Assembly (NCBI GenBank): GCA_029781115.1
Contig: JAKOXG010000022.1
Location: forward strand, 1-64,000
Length of the DNA: 64,000 nucleotides
DNA from: Candidatus Cloacimonadota bacterium
Lineage (GTDB): Bacteria > Cloacimonadota > Cloacimonadia > Cloacimonadales > Cloacimonadaceae
Reading direction: 5' to 3'
Shown piece by piece: positions 42,625 through 50,635 of the stretch (position 1 is the stretch's first letter; each line of letters opens with the position of its first letter). The position numbers were made by a program, and so were the translations under genes. The notes under the pieces are model-generated. The model did not search any database, was not told where the DNA came from, and worked only from the letters and a program-made list of their open reading frames with translations.

Positions 42625-42948
42625 TTACTTGCCTTCTTGTTTTTACCACAGATGCGCACGGATATTCTTTTCATTTATCCACGGATACACACGGATGGAC
42701 ACGGATGAGCGTTTTAATGGGGAGTGTGCACACAAGCTTTATCACGATACACTATCACATTTCATGCCACTATCGGACTCTTCTATCATATCCACAAATT
42801 GCATCACTACTCATTTACCGAACCTTATTATCTATCAATTCGTGTGTATCCGTGGACTATTATTTATCCCATCCGTGAACATCCGTGTGTATCCGTGGAC
42901 TATCTTTTTCACCCATTAGTGTTCATTCGTGCGCATTCGTGGAAAGAA
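42625..42948. repeat. ATCCGTG 10-bp phased inverted-repeat element
   Basis: The whole gap between the ATPase stop and the DUF4276 start is filled by this element. The left arm CCACGGATACACACGGATG (42679-42697, running on to about 42709) is the inverse of the right arm 42870-42898 with two differences in 29 bases. Extra half-units ATTCGTG/ATCCGTG lie at 42839-42856 and 42915-42944, next to the ATPase stop. Within every arm the heptamer recurs at 10-bp steps. No gene is seen inside. Confidence 0.9.
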
Positions 42949-44061
42949 TTAGGGACGTCCACCGAGGATGTTCTTCTCCCACAATTCAGCCAAAGAATAA
43001 CCTCTGACCCACTGTGCCAACTCTACTTTATCCAGCCTCTTATACACCGTGGAGCCATTTTCCACATCCACCACAATGACATCATCTACATCAAAGAAAT
43101 TCAATAAAAATGAAGATTGGGTGCTGAGGATGATCTGACTGTTTTCAGAAGCGATTTCTATCATGCCTACCAAGTCCATCAATGCCTTGGGATGCAGACC
43201 AAGCTCCGGTTCATCGATCACAATCACGCTGGGCAGATTTTCAGGTGGCTGCAAAAGGAGTGCTGTCAGAGCCATAAAGCGCAGTGATCCATCTGACAAC
43301 TGATGCGCCCCAAAGATGTAATCTTCGCTCTGGGATTTCCAAGCAAGCTTGATATAGTTTGGGTTTTCAACGGCAGGCTCCAAGAAAAAGGCTTCAAACT
43401 GAGGCATCACTCTCCGGATTGAGGACTCGATGCGATCATAGTATTTTCTCCCCCGCTCAGATTCACGCATCGCATAGAGGAAAGCAGCCAGATTCCCGGC
43501 ATCAGAACGCAGGCTGCGACTGTCGTTAATATCCACAGGCTGCCTGATGGGAGCATTAGCTGAGGTATCGTGAAATTGAAACACCCTGCAACCTTCAAGC
43601 AGTACAAGCAGAGCCTGGGCTTCAGGTAAACGATTACTATATTCTTTCAGAGAACTTTCTTGCTGCCCGGCACCCAAGCGATACTGTTGACCTTTGCTCA
43701 CGTACTCTATCGCTTCGTCAATAAAGATCATCTGGCCCTGATATGCATGGCCCAAAACAAAGCTATACCCTATGGAACTTTCTTGGCTTTCACAGCTTAT
43801 TTTTACTTTTAGATGCTCCGATCTCTTGGTACCAAAGTAGAGCATGGAATCCGCATAGCCATTTCTGCCGATGAACAACTGCAGCCTATTGGTGGCGACA
43901 TGATTCAACATCTGAAAAAATGAAACCAGATTGCTCTTCCCCGCCCCATTGGCTCCAATCAGCACATTGACGCCACCCAGGTTCAATGTCTGCAGCTCGC
44001 CAATGGACTTGTAGCCGATTACACTGATTTCTGTAAGCTTGTGTCTATCTTCTATATTCAT
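42949..44061 (-). CDS. AAA family (ABC-type) ATPase, putative defence component
   Basis: A 370-residue ABC-like ATPase. Walker A is GANGAGKSN (about 36-44), the signature region is HQLSDGSLRFMALTALLL, Walker B is SVIVIDEPELGLHP, and the switch region is STQSSFLLN. This is the AAA_21 pattern of OLD-, RloA- and AbiLi-like proteins that partner TOPRIM nucleases. It is followed by a DUF4276 gene. It probably senses phage or DNA ends and licenses the partner; that role is inferred. It is embedded in the polysaccharide cluster on the same strand. Confidence 0.87.
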   Translation of the reverse strand: MNIEDRHKLTEISVIGYKSIGELQTLNLGGVNVLIGANGAGKSNLVSFFQMLNHVATNRLQLFIGRNGYADSMLYFGTKRSEHLKVKISCESQESSIGYSFVLGHAYQGQMIFIDEAIEYVSKGQQYRLGAGQQESSLKEYSNRLPEAQALLVLLEGCRVFQFHDTSANAPIRQPVDINDSRSLRSDAGNLAAFLYAMRESERGRKYYDRIESSIRRVMPQFEAFFLEPAVENPNYIKLAWKSQSEDYIFGAHQLSDGSLRFMALTALLLQPPENLPSVIVIDEPELGLHPKALMDLVGMIEIASENSQIILSTQSSFLLNFFDVDDVIVVDVENGSTVYKRLDKVELAQWVRGYSLAELWEKNILGGRP

Positions 44062-44111
44062 TGTCTATCCCTATGACAACGATTGGGCACTCCCTCCCCT
44101 AATCCTCTACA

Positions 44112-45128
44112 TCAACCACACCCATTGATATAGCTGGAGATTTCACCCATGGTTCCAACCCAGAGTTTGCCCGCTTCCCTCAAGTCCGCGGCGTGCTTGA
44201 GTACTTCTGGCATCACTTCGGCAATGGTCCATTTGTCCACAGAGGGGTGAAGCCAAATATGGGCTACTGTGTTCGTCTTGACCGCCTTATTCAGCATAGT
44301 CTTAAACCTATAGATGTAGTAGTCTGCACTCCAGTCATAGATCTTGCCAAAAGAGGATGTGCTTGGGGTGATCAGCATACCATGCCCATCTGAATAAGGG
44401 TAGGCGAGATCGTGAGCAAGATTTCTTCTGTATATTTGAAAACCGTGCTTTCTAAGGATTGGGAAGTTCCCCGCAGTTCCCCCAGGGAAAACAAAAGACT
44501 TCAGTTCAATACCCCATTTTTGGGCAGCATTTTTACAGGCCACAATTTCGTCGTCCAAGACCTGAGGCGGACAATTGCGATCCAGACAGTCTATATGTGA
44601 AAAGGTATGACAGCCAATCTCGTGTTTGACTGGGGATTTTAATATCAGCTCCAACATGTCGGGAGCGTACCAGGCGCTGTCGGTTTTGTAATCCGTATAA
44701 GGATCTGCATCAAACCAATCCCCTGAGGTATACCTCCAGTGATCATCCATATAGGGCAGCCTCTGCATCCAGTCATGGTCACCTTTGTTACAACTCTCAA
44801 GCATCAGGTGCCCAACTGTTGCCCAAGTGATAGGGATATCATATCTTTCAAATAGCTTGATCAACGTGGGGATATTTTCTCTCTCCAATTGTGCCATAGC
44901 AAGTGGATCCACCTTGCGTTTGGAGTAGCGGAAAGCCCAAGCCATTTCAAAATCTGCTGAGATAATGAAACCGCCTCGCTGCTTTTGCGAAAAGCCCTTG
45001 TAGTTAGCTTGGTTTTGGGCATAGACGAAGGGCTTACCACTGATGGAAAAGACGAGTTTGGATAGGGCTGACCTTTGCTTGGGGCCTAACTTAGAACGAA
45101 GAGACCTATATAGCTTCCTTACTGGCAT
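44112..45128 (-). CDS. polysaccharide deacetylase family protein
   Basis: A 338-residue NodB-homology enzyme. ISADFEMAWAF holds the catalytic/metal Asp, VKHEIGCHTFSHIDC the HxxxH metal ligands, FVFPGGTAGN the active-site groove, and AHIWLHPS the last His. It probably removes N-acetyl groups from the growing polysaccharide or its lipid-linked repeat. It follows the ATP-grasp gene by 8 bases. Confidence 0.87.
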   Translation of the reverse strand: MPVRKLYRSLRSKLGPKQRSALSKLVFSISGKPFVYAQNQANYKGFSQKQRGGFIISADFEMAWAFRYSKRKVDPLAMAQLERENIPTLIKLFERYDIPITWATVGHLMLESCNKGDHDWMQRLPYMDDHWRYTSGDWFDADPYTDYKTDSAWYAPDMLELILKSPVKHEIGCHTFSHIDCLDRNCPPQVLDDEIVACKNAAQKWGIELKSFVFPGGTAGNFPILRKHGFQIYRRNLAHDLAYPYSDGHGMLITPSTSSFGKIYDWSADYYIYRFKTMLNKAVKTNTVAHIWLHPSVDKWTIAEVMPEVLKHAADLREAGKLWVGTMGEISSYINGCG

Positions 45129-45136
45129 CTGATCAC

Positions 45137-46183
45137 CTACTCACGCCCACCATCATAAATCCTAATAGCTGCTTCCAGTTTTAGATCACAGGATTCATTG
45201 GTGTTAAAATCACCCTCTTCAAAAATCCATTTACCATTCTCCTTCTTCATTCTACCTACCTTGCCATCTATTTTGGTAAGAAAACCATAAGCATTGCCAA
45301 AAATGCACTGGATTTCATTCACAAGATAGCCACGATCGGATTCAAATAAATCTACGCTAACAAAGTTGAAGTCGTGTTCGTTACACAAAGCTTCGATAAA
45401 GTCCAAAAGCTTATCCGGGGGACGGCCATACTCTTTGCCCATAGCTCCGCTTGCTTTGTCGCCAATCAACAGCTTTTTATGTGCAAAATAGGAATCCCCA
45501 ATCTTCACTGTTCTCCACTCAAAAGTGTGAGGGATGTACTCTTGAAAGATTACATATCCAAACTGGGGGTTACTTTGGACTTCCAAATAGTACTTGAGTT
45601 TTTTGATGAAATAACTGGGGCTTTTAATGGTTTTAGCTGCCCACTTTTTGGGCGAGCCGGTTACTCTGTTGGGACCAAACCTCCTCGTGATTCCCTTTCC
45701 CTTGAAGGCAAGATGAATATAAGCCATCGCCTCTTTGGGAAATTTAATAATTTTGACACCTGAGCCCGAAGCACCGATAGAAGTCTTAGCCACAAAGGGA
45801 TATTCGGCTTTTTGAATGAAACTCTCCGCCTCTTGATAGCTATAAAAAACCCAAGTTTTAGGATGAGGTATGTTTTTGGCATCAAAATAGTATGAGCTCA
45901 TCTTCTTGTTTTCATAGATCAAGCTTTCAGTAAAACTGGGAAACACTTTTAGGCCCAGCTCTTGGGTAATGATATAAAGACGCTCGTCAAACATGGTTTT
46001 AAAGCGCTCATATATCCCCGGGGGCTGGGTAACAAAGAAATCTGCCTGACTGCTCAGAACCTGCTCTAACCAGTTTGCTGCACTAATGTCTATTACTGTG
46101 TAGTCCAGCTTCCTGTCCTTGCAGGCTTTAACCCAACCTTCGGCGGATTCTGGGTCCTCGTTGCGAATTATGCCGATTTTCAT
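45137..46183 (-). CDS. ATP-grasp enzyme (RimK-like)
   Basis: About 348 residues with an ATP-grasp fold: YPFVAKTSIGASGSGVKII carries the Lys and Gly-rich loop, FQEYIPHTFEWRTVKIG the acidic and Arg residues, and SVDLFESDRGYLVNEIQ the Mg-binding Asp/Glu/Asn. It would ligate an amino acid or similar amine to a carboxylate through an acyl phosphate, perhaps decorating a uronic acid. The ATG at 46183 is chosen because AAGGA lies 9 bases before it; the ATG three codons earlier abuts that site. Confidence 0.82.
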   Translation of the reverse strand: MKIGIIRNEDPESAEGWVKACKDRKLDYTVIDISAANWLEQVLSSQADFFVTQPPGIYERFKTMFDERLYIITQELGLKVFPSFTESLIYENKKMSSYYFDAKNIPHPKTWVFYSYQEAESFIQKAEYPFVAKTSIGASGSGVKIIKFPKEAMAYIHLAFKGKGITRRFGPNRVTGSPKKWAAKTIKSPSYFIKKLKYYLEVQSNPQFGYVIFQEYIPHTFEWRTVKIGDSYFAHKKLLIGDKASGAMGKEYGRPPDKLLDFIEALCNEHDFNFVSVDLFESDRGYLVNEIQCIFGNAYGFLTKIDGKVGRMKKENGKWIFEEGDFNTNESCDLKLEAAIRIYDGGRE

Positions 46184-46197
46184 AATAATCATCCTTA

Positions 46198-47250
46198 TTA
46201 ATCTGTTAATATCTTAGCAATAATGGAATCGTAATTATGCAACATACTACTCACACTGAATCTGCTGCTGGCAATTTTGTAAGATTCATCTGCCATATCT
46301 TTTCTTAGGCCCTCATCCTGCAACAGTTTCTTGATAGCTTCATAGAGCTGCAGGTCGTTTTTATATTCAAAGAGAATTGCATTTGAACCCACGATTTCTG
46401 AGGTACCGCCTGTATCTGAGGCAATCACGGGCAAGGCCATATACATCGCCTCCAGGATGGCATTGGAACAGCCCTCTCCTTTGGAGGAATGGATGAATAT
46501 ATCAGCCTTGTTTAGATAGTTCTCAGGTTTATTAACTCTGCCCAAAAGCTGGATCATTTCAGACAGACCTAACTCCTTTATCCTTGCTTCTATCTCATTT
46601 CTCAGTGGTCCTTCACCTATAATGAAGTACCGAAAGCCGAGGCCATCATCTTTGACCTTTTTAAGAGCCTCAAGCACGGTGAAGTAGTCCTTGTACGGCA
46701 CCAAATTGGCGATAGATAACAAATTGAGAACTCTGTTTGTTGGTTTTGGGGGCTCTTTTGGCCAATTAGCTTTATCAAACTTGGGATCAATGCCGTTATA
46801 GAGCACGTAGCCCTCTTTGATCCCATTTGCTTTGAGGCCGGCATATGAATTTGCCACTATATACTTGGACCTATGCAAAAGCCATTTCCTAAAATGACCA
46901 TAAAGTGATCTATTAAAAATACCGTGCCGGATGCTTCCATTGATGATCTTGGGGTTGCGCCCAAATACAGCAAGGGATGCGAAGGCAAAGGGCAGGGATG
47001 CCCAAGTATAGATAATGTCCGGTTTTTGTTCACGCAGAATAGACCTAAGCTCAAGCAACATCCTAATAACATTCTTGCTCTTGAACACTTTTATCTTGGC
47101 TGAATCACCCAAATAGTCTGTAATCCTATCATTGAAAGACCAAATGATATTGTGTGTCGCAATCGAATGATTTACGATGGTGGCTAACTGACGTTCCTTG
47201 CCGCCGCGTCCAAGAGAGGTAGTAAGGTGCAGAATAGTAGGCTTGTTCAT
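46198..47250 (-). CDS. glycosyltransferase family 4
   Basis: A 350-residue GT-B enzyme with the first-domain motif TTSLGRGGKERQL, the donor-domain stretch FIIGEGPLRNEIE, and SSKGEGCSNAILEAMYMALP as the E-x7-E-like motif. It transfers one sugar in the assembly of the repeat unit. It lies between a second glycosyltransferase and the ATP-grasp gene. Confidence 0.9.
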   Translation of the reverse strand: MNKPTILHLTTSLGRGGKERQLATIVNHSIATHNIIWSFNDRITDYLGDSAKIKVFKSKNVIRMLLELRSILREQKPDIIYTWASLPFAFASLAVFGRNPKIINGSIRHGIFNRSLYGHFRKWLLHRSKYIVANSYAGLKANGIKEGYVLYNGIDPKFDKANWPKEPPKPTNRVLNLLSIANLVPYKDYFTVLEALKKVKDDGLGFRYFIIGEGPLRNEIEARIKELGLSEMIQLLGRVNKPENYLNKADIFIHSSKGEGCSNAILEAMYMALPVIASDTGGTSEIVGSNAILFEYKNDLQLYEAIKKLLQDEGLRKDMADESYKIASSRFSVSSMLHNYDSIIAKILTD

Positions 47251-47292
47251 ATTTAATAGGCTGAAAACCCTGGGAATCCAGTACGAGATGAA

Positions 47293-48489
47293 TTACCTAA
47301 GTGCAGCAAAGGCTTTTCGTAGTTTCACTTTAAAAACTTGCGTTGAAAGGAGATCGTACCCCAGTTTACAGATTCGCTCTCGTTCTTCTGATGTGTATGG
47401 AGATAACTTTTGCGTATCTACATCAAACGCCCCATCTACCATACTTACCACTTGGCCACAATTATGCTCTCGGACAAACTCTGAAAAGTCGCCCACACCT
47501 TCAGAAATGATTACTTTCAAGCCGGCTAAGATATATTCTGCGAATTTCGTGGGAGATGCCTGGTTATTGATGGGCAGGTTCTCCCGAAACAGGATACCAT
47601 AGTCCGTTGCATTCAGATAGTCGTTTATCTCTGCAAGTGTTGTGTAAGTTATGAAAAATGAGGAGTCCGAAATCTCATTTTTGGCAAAAAGTTGCTTCGC
47701 GATGTCCTTATCCGGAGTTAGAACGATGAAGAAGGAATTTGGGATATGGGCGTGAATATGCCTAAAGGTTCTAAAGACCTCCTCCGGTATCTGCCAAGGT
47801 TTGTCCAGTCTTCCAGAGTATAGAAACACCGTTTTGCCTTCAATCCCCATTCTTTCCCTGACCGCATTCCTCAGTTCTTCGCTATAATAGAACTTCTGGG
47901 GATCCGCTGCTCCGGGGATAACGAGCACCTTATTGGATATCACAGCCCCGTACTCTTTGGCAAAGAAGTCCTTCTGTTTCTGCGAAACTGCTATGATGAG
48001 ATCAGAATATTTTAGAATAAGTTTCTCACGCAGTTTCACTATCCGCTCTTTTCGAGCACTAATCTTCCCTGCATCTACGCTGTATTTATATTCAACAGTG
48101 GCTGTACCACGTGCTTCATACACCAGCTTAAGCTTGGGAAGCAGGGAGATGATAGGATTTATAAAAGAAAACAGCATGAAGCGCGATTGCAAGATCAGTG
48201 AGCCTGCACCTAAATGCTTAAAGTATAGCTTCAGCACAAAGAGCAACAAGATTAGATCTCTGATGCCAATCACCCCGGGCAGGGCTATCTGGTAATATCT
48301 GATTCCATGCTCAGACTCAATCTCATCTACCCTCTTCTTACTTAGTTGCCCCCCTTGGGAGGAAACAACACTTACAACAGCATTGTGGTCAAATAAGTCA
48401 CGCGTAGTTTCCAGCCAACTGAATACCTGAGATTCTATCACAGTGGGCTTGTACTCCTGCATGAAGATATAACGCACTGTTTTAGCCAT
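47293..48489 (-). CDS. glycosyltransferase (GT-B fold)
   Basis: A 398-residue protein. VFLYSGRLDKPWQIPEEVF marks the donor domain, and ATDYGILFRENLPINNQASP with KFAEYILAGLKVIIS corresponds to the region of the family 4 acceptor/donor glutamates. It is more divergent than its neighbour. It overlaps the end of the bi-domain oxidoreductase gene by 8 bases. Confidence 0.8.
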   Translation of the reverse strand: MAKTVRYIFMQEYKPTVIESQVFSWLETTRDLFDHNAVVSVVSSQGGQLSKKRVDEIESEHGIRYYQIALPGVIGIRDLILLLFVLKLYFKHLGAGSLILQSRFMLFSFINPIISLLPKLKLVYEARGTATVEYKYSVDAGKISARKERIVKLREKLILKYSDLIIAVSQKQKDFFAKEYGAVISNKVLVIPGAADPQKFYYSEELRNAVRERMGIEGKTVFLYSGRLDKPWQIPEEVFRTFRHIHAHIPNSFFIVLTPDKDIAKQLFAKNEISDSSFFITYTTLAEINDYLNATDYGILFRENLPINNQASPTKFAEYILAGLKVIISEGVGDFSEFVREHNCGQVVSMVDGAFDVDTQKLSPYTSEERERICKLGYDLLSTQVFKVKLRKAFAALR

Positions 48490-50635
48490 TTAGTTCTTCC
48501 TGAATCTTGATTGTCATTTCAGTTGTTTCAATGATACTGTTTACCTCAATCAACTCCTTACCACTATTGATTGCTTGGGCAAAAAGAGTCATTTCTTCAT
48601 AGTAGCCCTTATGAAAATCCCTGAATCTGATGTTTTTCTTATTGATTCCATAGAAGGTCAAAGCTTTAAAATCGTCTAAAACTATGGATTTATTGGCAAA
48701 GTGCACTTCCACCCTTTCCTTGGGAAGCTTGGCATTACCTACAGCTATGTATTGCAGGGTACCCAGGGAGCCATCCTCGAAACTGATATTGATGCTGAGG
48801 TTGTCATTTGCCTCTATACCATTTTGTCCTGCAGGAATGTTGGAAAAGGAGTAGGACTTAATGGGTTTATTCACCAAGTATTTTATATAGTCGATAAAGT
48901 GGCAGCATTCGCCGATAATCCTTCCCCCACCAATGGACAAATCCTGAACCCAGACATGCTTGGGAATATGTCCGGCATTGACACGATAGATAATAAACTT
49001 GGGTGTGCTAACGTTCTTGATGGCGTCCTTAATCTCCTGTGTCAGAGGAGAAAAGCGGCGATTAAAACCAACCATCAGTTGCTTGTCATTTTGCGAATAG
49101 AGCTCCCTAATAGTATTGAGCTCCTGCATGGACATACTCAAGGGCTTTTCTACCAAGACATGCTTACCTGCCTGCAAGCCCTCAATGACCATCTTTCCAT
49201 GCAAATCATGACGTGTGCCGATAACTATAAGACCAACATTGGGATCGCTGAGAACGCTTTTATAGTCTGATGTGATCTTTTGTGGTTGGTACTTACGTTC
49301 CAAAAGCTTTAGGGTGGCAGAGGATACATCACATATTGTCTCAATGTGGTAGAGGTCTTTTTGCTTGTGAATGTTGGGCAGATGATTTGCTTGGATGAAC
49401 CTCCCACAGCCAATAAAGGCAACGGATATCTTTCCCTTTACCTTGCCTAAGGCGGGTTTAGAGATGATCTTATGCTTTTCAATTTCGACTTCAGAATCAT
49501 CATCACGGTACTTCAGCAACACGCCAATTCCCTTATTTGGCTTTTGAACCAGGTAGTCGAAAGCACTTTTAGCCTCGTCCACATGGTACTCTCTGGAAGT
49601 CAAAAGATCAAGCTTGACCTTCCCTTGACTTACAAGAGCCAGAAAGCTCTGCATATTGCGATTCTCAGTCCATTTAACATAAGCCAGAGGGTAGTCCACA
49701 CCCTCCAATTCATATTGATCATCATACCTTCCAGGGCCATAGGATGTAGACATCAAAAGGTCTATCTCTTTTGCATACATGCTTTCACGTTCAATATCAA
49801 TGGCTACATCACCCACAAGAATCACCTTGCCTTTTCTTCTGCAGGAATTCATAGCTTGGTTAATCACTGAAGCACTCTTTGAGGCTGCATAGATGATTAC
49901 GGCATCAGCCCCTACACCATTAGTAATGGTAGAGACATTGGCATTCAAGGAGTCATCTGATGCGTTGAAAACATAATCTGCACCCAACTGCGAGGCTATA
50001 TCCAGCTTTTCAGGAATCAAGTCTATACCGATCACCTCCAAGCCGCTGGCTTTGGCTATTTGAACCGCTAAGAGTCCCAACAGCCCCAAACCTACAATCA
50101 CCACCGTATCCCCTATCTGCAGGTCAGCTCGCCTAATACCATGCAAAGCAATACAGCCTACCGTAGTAAATGTCGCTTGCTCGAAACTTACATTCTCTGG
50201 CATCTTGGCAACAAGGTTGACGGGAACAGCCACATATTCTGCGTGTGATGCAAAGCCGGAACCCGCTCCGGCAACCTTATCACCCACTTTAAAGTCTCTT
50301 ACATCCTTACCAACATCTACGATAACACCCGAAACACTGTAACCAAAGCTATACAGCTTTTCCAATTCTGTGCCAGATTTAAGCTTGGATTCAAGCTTTT
50401 GTTTGGCAGCTTTAAAGCCTTGGTCTTTTAGATATTGACCCAGCTTACTCAGGTTGTTGCGATTCCTGACAATCTTTTGGCCCAGATTCAGCTTAACTTT
50501 TCTCATGGAAGATGTTTCTGTGCCTGTGCTGATAAGGCTTCTCTGCACTTGGATCAGCACCTGTTTATCCCCCAATGCCGGTAGGGGCACATCTTGCACG
50601 GTGATTCCCAAATTGCTTTTGAACACTTGCTTCAT
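48482..50635 (-). CDS. bi-domain oxidoreductase: alcohol dehydrogenase fused to Gfo/Idh/MocA
   Basis: A 717-residue fusion. The N-terminal medium-chain dehydrogenase (about 1-365) shows VVIVGLGLLGLLAVQIAKAS. The C-terminal Gfo/Idh/MocA dehydrogenase (about 400-717) has KISVAFIGCGRFIQANHLPN and HVLVEKPLSM. This fused type is typical of surface-polysaccharide loci, where it probably oxidises or reduces sugar nucleotides or polymer sugars. The ATG overlaps the heparinase-like stop as TAATG, with AAGGAGT upstream. A longer frame starting 14 codons earlier is rejected. It travels with a heparinase II/III gene here, as often elsewhere. Confidence 0.88.
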   Translation of the reverse strand: MKQVFKSNLGITVQDVPLPALGDKQVLIQVQRSLISTGTETSSMRKVKLNLGQKIVRNRNNLSKLGQYLKDQGFKAAKQKLESKLKSGTELEKLYSFGYSVSGVIVDVGKDVRDFKVGDKVAGAGSGFASHAEYVAVPVNLVAKMPENVSFEQATFTTVGCIALHGIRRADLQIGDTVVIVGLGLLGLLAVQIAKASGLEVIGIDLIPEKLDIASQLGADYVFNASDDSLNANVSTITNGVGADAVIIYAASKSASVINQAMNSCRRKGKVILVGDVAIDIERESMYAKEIDLLMSTSYGPGRYDDQYELEGVDYPLAYVKWTENRNMQSFLALVSQGKVKLDLLTSREYHVDEAKSAFDYLVQKPNKGIGVLLKYRDDDSEVEIEKHKIISKPALGKVKGKISVAFIGCGRFIQANHLPNIHKQKDLYHIETICDVSSATLKLLERKYQPQKITSDYKSVLSDPNVGLIVIGTRHDLHGKMVIEGLQAGKHVLVEKPLSMSMQELNTIRELYSQNDKQLMVGFNRRFSPLTQEIKDAIKNVSTPKFIIYRVNAGHIPKHVWVQDLSIGGGRIIGECCHFIDYIKYLVNKPIKSYSFSNIPAGQNGIEANDNLSINISFEDGSLGTLQYIAVGNAKLPKERVEVHFANKSIVLDDFKALTFYGINKKNIRFRDFHKGYYEEMTLFAQAINSGKELIEVNSIIETTEMTIKIQEELNG

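Noticed and set aside
42625-42948. ATCCGTG arrays considered as a CRISPR array or a tRNA/attachment site
   Set aside because: Units are 7 bp at 10-bp steps with arms in inverted orientation; there are no unique spacers of CRISPR length and no cas genes or tRNA cloverleaf.
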